DNA of 64,000 nt from Delphinus delphis (Eukaryota > Chordata > Mammalia > Artiodactyla > Delphinidae): NCBI RefSeq assembly GCF_949987515.2, contig NW_027192651.1, positions 3,224,001 through 3,288,000 of the forward strand, written 5' to 3'. The stretch's first letter is position 1. The number at the start of each line of letters is the position of its first letter. The position numbers and the translations under genes are program-made. The notes below the pieces were generated by a model. The model saw only the letters and a list, made by a program, of their open reading frames with translations, was not told the DNA's origin and made no database searches. This document shows, one piece after another, positions 35,831 through 48,621 of the stretch.

Positions 35831-37411
35831 ATGTACAAAGCAATATCACTCAGCAATGAAATCTATGTCACCAGGCCCGTAGCAGCATAATGAGTGGATT
35901 CGGGTATGGTGATTCTAACTGAAATAAGTCTAACAGAAAAAGAAACATCAAAAAATATCACTAATACATGGAATTTAAACTTGGCTACAGAGGAACTGAA
36001 TTACAAAACAGAACAGGGTCTCAAATTTAGAAAACCAACTTATGCTTGCTTAAGTGGAAAGGTGAGTTGGGGTGCTGCATAAAACCAGAGATTGAAATGA
36101 GCACAGATAAAGTTCCTTAAGCCAAATATGGAATAGACAAGAGCTACTCCTTGTTCAACGAAATGGACTCCACACCCCATATTAAACGCCTAAGAATATA
36201 CCAGACTAGTAAGTATCTTAAAACCTATGGAATGCTATGTCTCCAAAAGAGAATCAAGTGTGTGTACAAGGGTCATAAACGCAGCAGTGATAGGATTGGA
36301 GAGATTCGGTGAGCAAATGAAGACCCTTTGAAGTCATATTGCATGGTACCCATTCCACGGGTCTCAACTCTCCAGGTTTAAGGTATTCTTTCTTCAGCTA
36401 AAACATGCATGTGGAACCCAGAGTATGATCAACCGTGTGATCGGGAGAGATGTTCAAATATGTCTCAGTTTTCGTCCCCTGGTACTTCGGTGCAACATTC
36501 CAGACGCTTTACTAACACTCTCCCCACTTGGAGAGTCAGCGCCTTTAACCTCCTGTTTGGCACAGTTTGCAATTTCTGCGGAAGATGAACAGGAATAGCG
36601 AGAACCAATGAGAGGCTAGCTGGAGGTGTCTGGACGGGCAAATTTAACTCTCATTTCCCACCAGGAAGAGGAAATAACCAAAGGCTCAGCGTGCTGTACC
36701 GGAACCAGATTAGGGCCTGAAGCCATCCTGCGGTGTTGTGGCCAGCTCAAAAGAAAGCGAGTTGAAGAAAGGAGCTCAGGGGCACTGTAATTCACAAACC
36801 TGCAGAGTTATAAATGACAGCTATCGTCCAAAAATATACTGAAGTAAGGCTGCCAAGAGGACTTGAAAGCGGAGCAGAATTGCAGGAACCCGATTTCAGG
36901 AGGTAGACTGGAATTGCATTGAAAGCATAGGAAAAGAGGCAGAACGTCCACAATGATGCACTTGGCCAAAAAGGGCATATGCGTTTTTTCCTGAATATAT
37001 TCAGGAAAAAACGCATACGCCCTTTTTGGCCAACCAAGCAAGCTTGCAAAGGAAATCTGCACTACAATGAAGTCTCACTTCCCCCCGGTCAAAAGGGCCA
37101 TCTGAAAAAAGTGTAAAATCCAGAAAGGCAGGACAGGCCATGGAGAACTGGGAGCCTTGTTATGCTGATGGGCGGGATGTAAATTGCCAACAACCACTCA
37201 GGAGAAGTGTATGGTGTTTCCTGAAACATCTAAAAAACAAAGCAACAGAGCCTAGGGCACTTCCACTTATGGTCCTATAGCTTAGGGAAATTAAAATCAA
37301 AAAGACACAGCCACCCCAAAGTTTGGAACGGCTCTGTTTACAAGAACCTCGTTTACAGTACAAGTTCAACATCGCAGAAAGTGAAAAATGGATAAAGAAG
37401 TTGTGGTATTT
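35831..37411 (+). repeat. Monomer B8 (short type, A8-like head, B11-like tail)
   Basis: 1581 bp. The head carries the ACATGGAATTTAAAC variants of A8. From about 36540 it switches to variants shared with B11: TTTGGCACAGTTTGC, GAGGAAATAACC, CAACAACCACTC. A clear mosaic copy. Confidence 0.88.
36962..37033. mobile_element. Mariner-type palindrome in B8 (one mismatch)
   Basis: 72 bp. Left arm reads GGGCATATGCG, the same base change seen in A1 and B1 but without their missing bases. Confidence 0.88.
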
Positions 37412-38988
37412 ACTTACAAAGCAATATCACTCAGCAATGAAATCTGTGTCATCAGGCCCTTAGCAGCACAATGAGTGGATTCAGGTATGATGATTCTAAC
37501 TGAAATAAGTCACACAGAAAAAGAAACATCATAAGATATCAGTAATACACGGAATGGAACTTGGCTACACAGGAACTGAATTACAGAACAGAACAGGGTC
37601 TCAAATTTAGAAAACCAACTTATGCTTGCTTAAGGGGAAAGGTGAGTTGGGGTGCTGCATAAAACCAGAGATTGAAATGAGCACAGATAAAGTTCCTTAA
37701 GCCAAATATGGAATAGACAAGAGCTACTCCTTGCTCAACGAAATGGACTCAACACCCCATATTAAACGCCTAAGAATGTACCTGACTAGTAAGTATCTTA
37801 AAACCTATGGATTGCTATGTCTCCGAAAGAGAATCAAGCATGTGTACAGGGGCATAAACGCAGCAGTGATAGGATTGGAGAGGTTCGTGAGCAAATGAAG
37901 ACCCTTTGAAGTCATATTGCATGGTACCCATTCCACAGGTTTCAACTACCCAGGTTTAAGGTATTCTTCCTTCATCTAAAACATGCATGTGGAACCTAGA
38001 GTATGATCAACCATGTGATTGGGAGACGTGTTCAAATATGTCTCAGTTTTCGTACCCTGGTACTCGGGTGCAACATTCCAGACGCTTTACTAACACTCTC
38101 CCGACTTGAAGAGTCAGTCCCTTTAACCACCTGTTTGGCCCAGTTTGCAATTTCTGTAGAAGATGAACAGGAATAGCGAGAACCAATGAAAGACTAGCTG
38201 GAGGTGTCTGGATGGGCAAATTTAACTCTCATTTCCCACCAGGAAGAGGAATTAACCAAAGGCTCAGCTTGCCATGCCGGAACCACATTAGGGCCTGAAG
38301 ACATCCTGCGGTGTTGCGGCCAGCTCACAAGAAAGCGAGTTGAAGAAAGGAGCTCAGGGGCACTGTAATTCACAAACCTGCAGAGTTATAAATGACAGCT
38401 ATCGTCCAAAAATAGACTGAAGTAAGGCTGCCAAGAGGACTTGAAAGTGGGGCAGAATTGCAGGAAACCGATTTCAGGAGGTAGACTGGAATTGCATTGA
38501 AAGCATAGGAAAAGAGGCAGAACGTCCACAGTGATGCACTTGGCCAAAAAGGGCGTATGCGTTTTTTCCTGAATATATTCAGGAAAAAACGCATACGCCC
38601 TTTTTGGCCAACCAAGCAAGCTTGCAAAGGAAATCTGCACTACAATGAAGTCTCACTTCCCCCCAGTCAAAAGGGCCATCTGAAAAAAGTGTAAAATCCA
38701 GAAAGGCAGACCAGGCCATGGAGAACTGGGAGCCTTGTTATGCTGATGGGCGGGATGTAAATTACCAACAGACACTAAGGAGAATTGTATGGTGTTTCCT
38801 GAAACATCTAAAAAACAAAGCAACAGAGCCTAGGGCACTGCCACTTATGGTCCTATAGCTTAGGGAAATTAAAATCAAAAAGACACAGCCACCCCAAAGT
38901 TTGGGACGCCTCTGTTTACAAGAACCTCTTTACAGTACAAGTTCAACATCGCAGAAATTGAAAAATGGATAAAGAAGTTGTGGTATTT
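37412..38988 (+). repeat. Monomer B9 (short type, extra in HOR-B)
   Basis: 1577 bp. Middle like A7 (TTCCTTCATC, TCTCCCGACTTG), tail like A5 (AATTACCAACAGACACTAAGG). Confidence 0.88.
38540..38611. mobile_element. Mariner-type perfect palindrome in B9
   Basis: 72 bp, arms identical. Preceded by CACAGTGATGCAC, a variant also in B12, C6 and C8. Confidence 0.9.
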
Positions 38989-40563
38989 ACTTACAAAGCA
39001 ATATCACTCAGCAATGAAATCTGTGTCATCAGGCCCTTAGCAGCACAATGAGTGGATTCAGTTATGATGATTCTAACTGAAATAAGTCACACAGAAAAAG
39101 AAACATCATAAGATATCAGTAATACACGGAATGGAAACTTGGCTACACAGGAACTGAATTACAGAACAGAACAGGGTCTCAAATTTAGAAAACCAACTTA
39201 TGCTTGCTTAAGGGGAAAGGTGAGTTGGGGTGCTGCATAAAACCAGAGATTGAAATGAGCACAGATAAAGTTCCTTAAGCCAAATATGGAATAGACAAGA
39301 GCTACTCCTTGCTCAACGAAATGGACTCAACACCCCATATTAAATGCCTAAGAATGTACCTGACTAGTAAGTATCTTAAAACCTATGGATTGCTATGTCT
39401 CCGAAAGAGAATCAAGCATGTGTACAGGGGCATAAACGCAGCAGTGATAGGATTGGAGAGGTTCGGTGAGCAAATGAAGACCCTTTGAAGTCATATTGCA
39501 TGGTACCCATTCCACGGGTTTCAACTACCCAGGTTTTAGGTATTCTTCCTCAGCTAAAACATGCATGTGGAACCCAAGTATGATCAACCATGTAAATGGG
39601 AGACGTGTTCAAATATGTCTCAGTTTTCGTACCCTGGTCATCGGGTGCAACATTCCAGACGCTTTACTAACACTCTCCCCACGTGGAAAGTCAGCGCCTT
39701 TAACCTCCTGTTTGGCCCAGTTTGCAATTTCTGCGGAAGATGAACAGGAATAGCGAGAACCAATGAGAGGCTAGCTGGAGGTGTCTGGACGGGCAAATTT
39801 AACTCTCATTTCCCACCAGGAAGAGGAAATAACCAAAGGCTCAGTGTGCCGTGCCGGACCAGATTAGGGCCTGAAGCCATCCTGCAGTGTTGCGGCCAGC
39901 TCAAAAGAAAGCAAGTTGAAGAAAGGAGCTGAGGGGCACTGTAATTCACAAACCTGCAGAGTTATAAATGACAGCTATCGTCCAAAAATAGACTGAAGTA
40001 AGGCTGCCAAGAGGACTTGAAAGCGGGGCAGAATTGCAGGAAACCGATTTCAGGAGGTAGACTGGAATTGCATTGAAAGCATAGGAAAAGAGGCAGAACG
40101 TCCACAATGATGCACTTGGCCAAAAAGGGCGTATGCGTTTTTTCCTGAATATATTCAGGAAAAAACGCATACGCCCTTTTTGGCCAACCAAGCAAGCTTG
40201 CAAAGGAAATCTGCACTACAATGAAGTCTCACTTCCCCCCGGTCAAAAGGGCCATCTGAAAAAAGTGTAAAATCCAGAAAGACAACAGGCCATTGAGAAC
40301 TTGGAGCCTTGTTATGCTGATGGGCGGGATGTAAATTGCCAACAGACACTTGGGAGAAGTGAATGGTGTTTCCTGAAACATCTAAAAAACAAAGCAACAG
40401 AGCCTAGGGCACTTCCACTTACGGACCTATAGCTTAAGGAAATTAAAATCAAAAAGACACAGCCACCCCAAAGTTTGGGACGCCTCTGTTTACAAGAACC
40501 TCGTTTACAGTACAAGTTCAACATCGCAGAAAGTGAAAAATGGATAAAGAAGTTGTGGTATTC
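38989..40563 (+). repeat. Monomer B10 (short type, extra in HOR-B)
   Basis: 1575 bp, A6/B6 class (TTCCTCAGC and a GACAACAGGCC tail) but with CCAATGAGAGG rather than CCAATTTGAGG. Confidence 0.88.
40116..40187. mobile_element. Mariner-type perfect palindrome in B10
   Basis: 72 bp, arms identical. Confidence 0.9.
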
Positions 40564-42143
40564 ACTTACAAAGCAATATCACTCAGCAATGAAATCTATG
40601 TCATCAGGCCCTTAGCAGCACAATGAGTGGATTCAGGTATGATGATTCTAACTGAAATAAGTCACACAGAAAAAGAAACATCATAAGATATCAGTAATAC
40701 ACGGAATGGAAACTTGGCTACACAGGAACTGAATTACAGAACAGAACAGGGTCTCAAATTTAGAAAACCAACTTATGCTTGCTTAAGGGTAAAGGTGAGT
40801 TGGGGTGCTGCATAAAACCAGAGATTGAAATGAGCACAGATAAAGTTCCTTAAGCCAAATATGGAATAGACAAGTGCTACTCCTTGCTCAACGAAATGGA
40901 CTCAACACCGCATATTAAACGCCTAAGAATGTACCTGACTAGTAAGTATCTTAAAACCTATGGATTGCTATGTCTCCGAAGGAGAATCAAGCATCTGTAC
41001 AGGGGCATAAACGCAGCAGTGATAGGATTGGAGAGGTTCGGTGAGCAAATGAAGGCCCTTTGAAGTCATATTGCATGGTACCCATTACACGGGTTTCAAC
41101 TACCCAGGTTTTAGGTATTCTTCCTTCATCTAAAACATGCATGTGGAACCTAGAGTATGATCAACCATGAGATCGGGAGACGTGTTCAAATATGTCTCAG
41201 TTTTCCTCCCCTGGTACTCGGGTGCAACATTCCAGACGCTTTACTAACACTCTCCCCACTTGGAGAGACAGCGCCTTTAACCTCCTGTTTGGCACAGTTT
41301 GCAATTTCTGCGGAAGATGAACAGGAATAGCGAGAACCAATGAGAGGCTAGCTGGAGGTGTCTGGACGGGCAAATTTAACTCTCATTTCCCACCAGGAAG
41401 AGGAAATAACCAAAGGTTCAGCGTGCCGTACGGGAACCAGATTAGGGCCTGAAGCCATCCTGCGGTGTTGCGGCCAGCTCAAAAGAAAGCGAGTAGAAGA
41501 AAGGAGCTCAGGGGCACTGTAATTCACAAACCTGCAGAGTTATAAATGACAGCTATCGTCCAAAAATATACTGAAGTAAGGCTGCCAAGAGGACTTGAAA
41601 GCGGAGCAGAATTGCAGGAACCCGATTTCAGGAGGTAGACTGGAATTGCATTGAAAGCATAGGAAAAGAGGCAGAACGTCCACAATGATGCACTTGGCCA
41701 AAAAGGGCGTATGCGTTTTTTCCTGAATATATTCAGGAAAAAACGCATACGCCCTTTTTGGCCAACCAAGCAAGCTTGCAAAGGAAATCTGCACTACAAT
41801 GAAGTCTCACTTCCCCCCGGTCAAAAGGGCCATCTGAAAAAAGTGTAAAATCCAGAAAGGCAGGACAGGCCATGGAGAACTGGGAGCCTTGTTATGCTGA
41901 TGGGCGGGATGTAAATTGCCAACAACCACTCGGGAGAAGTGTATGGTGTTTCCTGAAACATCTAAAAAACAAAGCAACAGAGCCTAGGGCACTTCCACTT
42001 ATGGTCCTATAGCTTAGGGAAATTAAAATCAAAAAGACACAGCCACCCCAAAGTTTGGAATGGCTCTGTTTACAAGAACCTCGTTTACAGTACAAGTTCA
42101 ACATCGCAGAAAGTGAAAAATGGATAAAGAAGTTGTGGTATTC
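40564..42143 (+). repeat. Monomer B11 (short type, extra in HOR-B)
   Basis: 1580 bp. Head markers AAGGGTAAAGG, GACAAGTGCTAC and CGAAGGAGAATC recur in C6 and C8. The tail has CAACAACCACTC and TTTGGAATGGCTC. Confidence 0.88.
41694..41765. mobile_element. Mariner-type perfect palindrome in B11
   Basis: 72 bp, arms identical. Confidence 0.9.
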
Positions 42144-43721
42144 ACTTACAAAGCAATATCACTCAGCAATGAAATCTGTGTCATCAGGCCCTTAGCAGCA
42201 CAATGAGTGGATTCAGGTATGATGATTCTAACTGAAATAAGTCACACAGAAAAAGAAACATCATAAGATATCAGTAATACACGGAATGGAACTTGGCTAC
42301 ACAGGAACTGAATTACAGAACAGAACAGGGTCTCAAATTTAGAAAACCAACTTATGCTTGCTTAAGGGGAAAGGTGAGTTGGGGTGCTGCATAAAACCAG
42401 AGATTGAAATGAGCACAGATAAAGTTCCTTAAGCCAAATATGGAATAGACAAGAGCTACTCCTTGCTCAACGAAATGGACTCAACACCGCATATTAAACG
42501 CCTAAGAATGTACCTGACTAGTAAGTATCTTAAAACCTATGGATTGCTATGTCTCCGAAAGAGAATCAAGCATGTGTACAGGGGCATAAACGCAGCAGTG
42601 ATGGGATTGGAGAGGTTCGTGAGCAAATGAAGACCCTTTGAAGTCATATTGCATGGTACCCATTCCACAGGTTTCAACTACCCAGGTTTTAGGTATTCTT
42701 CCTTCATCTAAAACATGCATGTGGAACCTGGAGTATGATCAACCATGTGATCGGGAGACGTGTTCAAATATGTCTCAGTTCTTGTACCCTGGTACTCGGG
42801 TGCAACATTCCAGACGCTTTACTAACACTCTCCCGACTTGGAGAGTCAGTCCCTTTAACCACCTGTTTGGCCCAGTTTGCAATTTCTGTGGAAGATGAAC
42901 AGGAATAGCGAGAACCAATGAAAGACTAGCTGGAGGTGTCTGGATGGGCAAATTTAACTCTCATTTCCCACCAGGAAGAGGAATTAACCAAAGGCTCAGC
43001 GTGCCATGCCGGAACCACATTAGGTCCTGAAGACATCCTGCGGTGTTGCGGCCAGCTCACAAGAAAGCGAGTTGAAGAAAGGAGCTCAGGGGCACTGTAA
43101 TTCACAAACCTGCAGAGTTATAAATGACAGCTATCGTCCAAAAATAGACTGAAGTAAGGCTGCCAAGAGGACTTGAAAGCGGGGCAGAATTGCAGGAAAC
43201 CGATTTCAGGAGGTAGACAGGAATTGCATTTCAAGCATAGGAAAAGATGCAGAACGTCCACAGTGATGCACTTGGCCAAAAAGGGCGTATGCGTTTTTTC
43301 CTGAATATATTCAGGAAAAAACGCATACGCCCTTTTTGGCCAACCAAGCAAGCTTGCAAAGGAAATCTGCACTACAATGAAGTCTCACTTCCCCCCGGTC
43401 AAAAGGGCCATCTGAAAAAAGTGTAAAATCCAGAAAGGCAGGACAGGCCATGGAGAACTGGGAGCCTTGTTATGCTGATGGGCGGGATGTAAATTGCCAA
43501 CAGCCACTCGGGAGAAGTGTATGGTGTTTCCTGAAACATCTAAAAAACAAAGCAACAGAGCCTAGGGCACTTCCACTTATGGTCCTATAGCTTAGGGAAA
43601 TTAAAATCAAAAAGACACAGCCACCCCAAAGTTTGGGACGCCTCTGTTTACAAGAACCTCATTTACCGTACAAGTTCAATATCACAGAAAGTGAAAAATG
43701 GATAAAGAACTTGTGGTACTT
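42144..43721 (+). repeat. Monomer B12 (short type, last of HOR-B)
   Basis: 1578 bp. Carries CTCAGTTCTTGTACCC and, just left of the palindrome, CATTTCAAGCATAGG and AAGATGCAG. The end (CTCATTTACCG) is shared with C9, the other monomer directly before a position-1 monomer. Confidence 0.88.
43272..43343. mobile_element. Mariner-type perfect palindrome in B12
   Basis: 72 bp, arms identical even though the bases just outside it carry several private changes. Confidence 0.9.
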
Positions 43722-45300
43722 ACGTACAATGCAATATCACTCAGCAAAAAAATCTATGTCATCAGGCCCGTAGCAGCATAATGAGTGGATTCAGGTACGA
43801 TGATTCTAACTGAAATAAGTCACACAGAAAAAGAAACATCAAAAGATGTCACTAATACACGGAATGTAAACTTGGCTACACAGGAACTGAATTAAAGAAC
43901 AGAACAGGGTCTCAAATTTAGAAAACCAACTTATGCTTGCTTAAGGGTAAAGGTGAGTTGGGGTGCTGCATAAAACCAGAGATTGAAATGAGCACAGATA
44001 AAGTTCCTTAAGCCAAATATGGAATAGACAAGAGCTACTCCTTGCTCAATGAAATGGACTCAACACCGCATATTAAACGCCTAAGAATGTACCTGACTAG
44101 TAAGTATCTTAAAACCTATGGATTGCTATGTCTCCGAAAGAGAATCAAGCATGTGTACAGGGGCATAAACGCAGCAGTGATAGGATTGGAGAGGTTCGGT
44201 GAGCAAATGAAGACCCTTTGAAGTCATATTGCATGGTACCCATTCCACGGGTTTCAACTACCCAAGTTTAAGGTATTCTTCCTTCAGCTAAAACATGCAT
44301 GTGGAACCCAGAGTATGATCAACCATGTGATCGGGAGACGTGTTCAAATATGTCTCAGTTTTCATACCCTGGTACTCGGGTGCAACATTCCAGACGCTTT
44401 ACTAACACTCTCCCGACTTGGACAGTCAGTGCCTTTAACCTCCTGTTTGGCCCAGTTTGCAATTTCTGCGGAAGATGAACAGGAATAGGGAGAACCAATG
44501 AGAGACTAGCTGGAGGTGTCTGGACGGGCAAATTTAACTCTCATTTCCCACTAGGAAGAGGAATTAACCAAAGGCTCAGCGTGCCGTGGCGGAAACAGAT
44601 TAGGGCCTGAAGCCATCCTGCGGTGTTGCGGCCAGCTCACAAGAAAGCGAGTTGAAGAAAGGAGCTCAGGGGCTCTGTAATTCACAAACCTGCAGAGTTA
44701 TAAATGACAGCTATCGTCCAAAAATAGACTGAAGTAAGGCTGCCAAGAGGACTTGAAAGCGGGGCAGAATTGCAGGATACCGATTTCAGGAGGTAGACTG
44801 GAATTGCATTGAAAGCGTAGGAAAAGAGGCAGAACGTCCACAATGATGCACTTTGCCAAAAGGGCGTATGCGTTTTTTCCTGAATATATTCAGGAAAAAA
44901 CGCATACGCCCTTTTTGGCCAACCAAGCAAGCTTGCAAAGGAAATCTGCACTACAATGAAGTCTCACTGCCCCCCGGTCAAAAGGGCCATCAGAATAAAG
45001 TGTAAAATCCAGAAAGGCAGGACAGGCCATGGAGAACTGGGAGCCTTGTTATGCTGATGGGCGGGATGTAAATTGCCAACAGACACTCGGGAGAAGTGTA
45101 TGGTGTTTCCTGAAACATCTAAAAAACAAAGCAACAGAGCCTAGGGCACTTCCACTTATGGTCCTATAGCTTAGGGAAATTAATATCAAAAAGACACAGC
45201 AACCCCAAAATTTGGGACGGCTCTTTTTACAGGAATCTCTTCTACGGCACAAGTTAAATATCCCAGAGAGCAAATAATGGATAAAGAAGTTGCGGTACTT
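43722..45300 (+). repeat. Monomer C1 (short type, HOR position 1)
   Basis: 1579 bp. Shares the A run and tail variants of A1 and B1, and with D1 the CATACCCTGG and GACTTGGACAGTC variants. Confidence 0.9.
44853..44922. mobile_element. Mariner-type palindrome in C1 (shortened left arm)
   Basis: 70 bp. Same missing G and A in the left arm as A1 and B1, but GGGCGTATGCG is intact. Confidence 0.85.
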
Positions 45301-45643
45301 CTGTACAACAGAATACCACTCAGCAATGAAATCTATGTCACCAGGCCCGTACCAGCATAATGAGTGGATTGAGGCACGATGATTCTAAGTGAAATAAGTC
45401 ACACAGAAAAAGAAACATCATAAGGTATCACTAATACACGGAATGTGAACTTGGCTACACATGAACTGAATTACAAAACAGAACAGGGTCTCAAGTTTAG
45501 AAAACCAACTTATGCCTGCTTAAGGGGGAAGGTGAGTTGGGGTGCTGCATAAAAGCAGAGTTTGAAATTAGCACAGATACCGTTCCATAAGCCAAATATG
45601 TAATAGACAAGAGCTACCCCTTGCTCAACGAAATGGATTCAAC
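45301..45643 (+). repeat. Monomer C2, left part, cut by the module
   Basis: Matches A2 left part and breaks at the same base. Confidence 0.85.
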
Positions 45644-46391
45644 AATGAGGTATCACCTCACACCTGGTAGAATAGGCATCATTGAAAATCTACAAACAAA
45701 AAATGCTGGAAAGGGTGTGGAGAAAAGGAACCCTCTTCCACTATTGTTGGGAATATAAATTGATACAGTCATTATGGAGAACAATATGGAATTTCTTAAG
45801 AAACTAACAATAGAATTACCATATGATACAGCAATCCCAGTACTGGACATATACCCAGACAAAACCATAAATCAAAAAGAGTCATTCACCGCAATGTTCA
45901 TTGCATCACTATTTACAATATCGAGGTAATGGAAGCAACCTAAATGCCCACAGACAGACGAATGCATAAAGCTGTGGTACATATATAAAATGGAATATTA
46001 CTAAGCCATGAAAAGGAATGAAATTGGGTCATTTGTAGAGACGTCGATGGATCTAGAGACTGTCATACAGAGTGAAGTAAGTCAGAAAGAGAAAAACAAA
46101 TCTTGTATATTCATGCATATATGTGGAACCTAGAAAAACTGTACAGATTAACCATTTTGCAAGGCATAAACAGAGCAACAGATGTAGACAACAAACGTAT
46201 GGACAACAAGGGGGGAAAGCTGTTGGGGGGGTGGTGGTGGGAGGAGTTGAGAGACTGGGATTGGCATGTATAATTTATATGTATAAAATAGATAACCAAT
46301 AAGAACCTGCTGTATAAAAATATAAAATAAAATTCAAAATTAAAAAGAAGTAAAATTTAAAAAATAAAACAGAAAAAACAATTATTCCCTG
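45644..46391 (+). mobile_element. L1 3'-end fragment, module copy C
   Basis: As copy A. Differs by one lost base (GTATAATTTAT) and by CAGACAAAACC. Confidence 0.85.
46210..46244 (+). other. G-rich tract in L1 3' UTR, module copy C
   Basis: Same runs of Gs as in copies A and B. Confidence 0.5.
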
Positions 46392-46551
46392 CACATACAT
46401 GTATTTATATGAATAAATTATTTCCATGCTTATATCTGTAAATACAAAAAAGAGGAATAAAATCTACCTTGAACCAAAAACGAAAAAGAGAAAAAAAACA
46501 CAGAACCCACCAGTTACACAGAGGAAAACCGTATCAGGGCACTTGCTCCAG
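46392..46551. other. AT-rich stretch after the L1 tail, module copy C
   Basis: Matches copy A. Nothing recognised. Confidence 0.5.
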
Positions 46552-47679
46552 TTGTAAACAATTCTGAAGTTGGTCAGTGGTGGGGAATCGTCTCCCATTC
46601 AGCCAGCAGCCCCCACGCAACAAGCGTCCTCATTGCAAAGCTGGGGCACCGTGCCGAGGCATCTGTGAGTAAACGTGAGCTGAGCCCCAGGCCAGTTGCT
46701 GCTGAACTATTCCCACCCGTCCCAGGTAAAACACCTGAATATATACAAGGACTTGAAAGCCTAGAGGAAGGGCCATAGAGCCACACGAGTGACAGCATGC
46801 CGGCCGACTTGGTGCCTGCAGGCCAGCCAGGATGGTCCTGGCCCTGGGTGCTCTTCTGGAAGATTTCCATTTCCCTGCCTGAGATACCCGTCCTGTCCCT
46901 GCCCCCACTGCTTTTTTCCTTCCTCACCTCTGCCCAGGGAGAAATTCCAGCAGCAGGTATGGGTGACACATCCTCTTCTTTAGCAGGTGGCAGCCTGGCA
47001 ACTGCTGCAGAAAGTCCAGCAGAGCCCCACTCACACTGGGCCACCCACAAAGCCGTGGCCTCTCACTCCCTCCCACCAGCCCAGCCCCGAGACTGCTGAC
47101 AGGGCAGAGAAAATGGCGTCAGGCACGGCTGCAGGGGCTCTTGCTGCCTGGAGTGGTATTTATATTGATCTCAACCCAGGCACACCTGGGGAGGGCTGGC
47201 CGGCACGGTAAGGCTGCCCAGGTCAGCCAATCATCACCCCTCAGGGGCTCACAGTTGCAGAAAATGGAACTTGCTGAACCGGCCAGGTCCAAGGAACAGG
47301 TGTGGGCTCCTGAGAGTCAGGATAGACAAGGGGCTGCAGCTTTGGCTTGTTTTCTAATCATTTTATCTGGCCCATGAGTGGGAGACAACTTCAAGAAAAC
47401 CCTCTCCTAATGAGAGGAACCCAGGAGTCAGGCAGAGGAGGGGTGGGTGGTGGTTGGAGACAGAGGCCTGGTGCCCCGGGTGCAGTGGAAGTCTCTGGAA
47501 GACCAGGTGGAGGGAGGCCTCACGGAGTGATGCCCAGGGTCACAGACCTGTCGCAGCTGCTGTTTGTTAGTTCAAGTCCTGCTCTGAGGTGCTCTGTGTC
47601 AGCTCTGAGCGACAGGTGAGCTGGGGGTGCTCTGCAATGAGGGCTATGTGCATGGTTCCTGTGTGCCCAGCCCTGCCAC

Positions 47680-47827
47680 GGTACCTGCAAGGGTAGCTCT
47701 GTATCCTGGGAGGGGCCTGACCACGAGAGCCCCGTGGGCTGGGGTGGGGGTGGGGTACCTGCCCAGGTGAGCTCCATATTCTGGGATTGGTCTGACCACG
47801 AGAGCCCCATGGGCTGCTGGGGACCTG
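47680..47827. repeat. 74-bp tandem duplication, module copy C
   Basis: GGTACCTG at 47680 and 47754, as in copy A. Confidence 0.75.
47736..47755 (+). other. G-quadruplex-type motif, module copy C
   Basis: Same four-run G motif as in copy A. Confidence 0.55.
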
Positions 47828-47828
47828 G

Positions 47829-48621
47829 TAAAGGATGTCAGGACAGTCAGTGAAGCCACCGAGGATATACCTCCAGTTGCTCCTAATTCCTACACCCTGC
47901 TGGTCATTCTACCAACCACCAGGACATGGTATTCTGTATTAGTCTTCAATGATGCCTTCTTTTGTATTCCATTAGTCCCAGAGTCACAAGAAATTTTGGC
48001 TTGTGAGTGGCAGGACTCAACATACAACTAAAACAATACTTCCGGGCCGTCTGGCCCCAAGGGTGCAAAAATTCCCACACCATCTTTGGGGAAAGCTTAG
48101 CTAAAGACCTAAAAGTTCTACCTCTGGAAAAGGAAACCCTCCTTCAATATGCAGACGACATTCTGATCACCAGCCCTACTAAGGAGGCCTCTGAACTACC
48201 AAGCCAATAAAGGATAGAAGTTGTCCAAGAAAAAGCTCAAATATCACAGACTGCGGTGACCTGCCTGGGCTTCATTCTCACAGAAGGTCAGAGAAGCCCA
48301 TCCCAGGAAAGGGAAGAAACCATTTTCAGCCTTACCCCTTTCTAAAACTAGAAGACAGCTTAGGGGTTCCTGGGGAGGCCAGGGTTTGCTGCTTCTGGAT
48401 CCCTAGCTACAGTCTACTAGCTGGGCCTCTATATGAAACACTGAAAGGAAAAGATGATGATCCTTTTGAATAGAATCCAGAAGTGGCCTTTCAAGAATGG
48501 AAAGAGCAGTCAATTCAGACACTTGCCCTGGAACTCCCTAATTTAGCTAAACCCTTTGACCTTTACATTCCCGGTGAAAGGTGAATCGCCATTGGAGAAT
48601 TAGTGCAAAAACTGGGACCAC
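47829..48621 (+). pseudogene. Broken ERV pol fragment, module copy C
   Basis: Same lesions as copies A and B, with the YADD motif encoded at 48148-48159. One private change seen (CAGACACTTGCC). Confidence 0.85.

Larger units (their letters stand above)
19496..43721 (+). repeat. Higher-order repeat copy B (12 palindromes)
   Basis: Second HOR copy, 24,226 bp. B1 to B8 follow the A1 to A8 layout with the same monomer lengths (1578, 6530 with module, 1748, 1747, 1579, 1575, 1578, 1581). B9 to B12 follow in place of A9, giving three more monomers and 4,731 extra bp, close to 3 x 1577. The module is nearly identical to those in A and C. Confidence 0.92.
46552..47828. other. GC-rich block of unknown origin, module copy C
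   Basis: Same block as in A and B. Private changes: CCCAGCCCCGAG, GTCAGGCAGAGG and GTGCATGGTTCC. No frame gains or loses much length. Confidence 0.45.
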
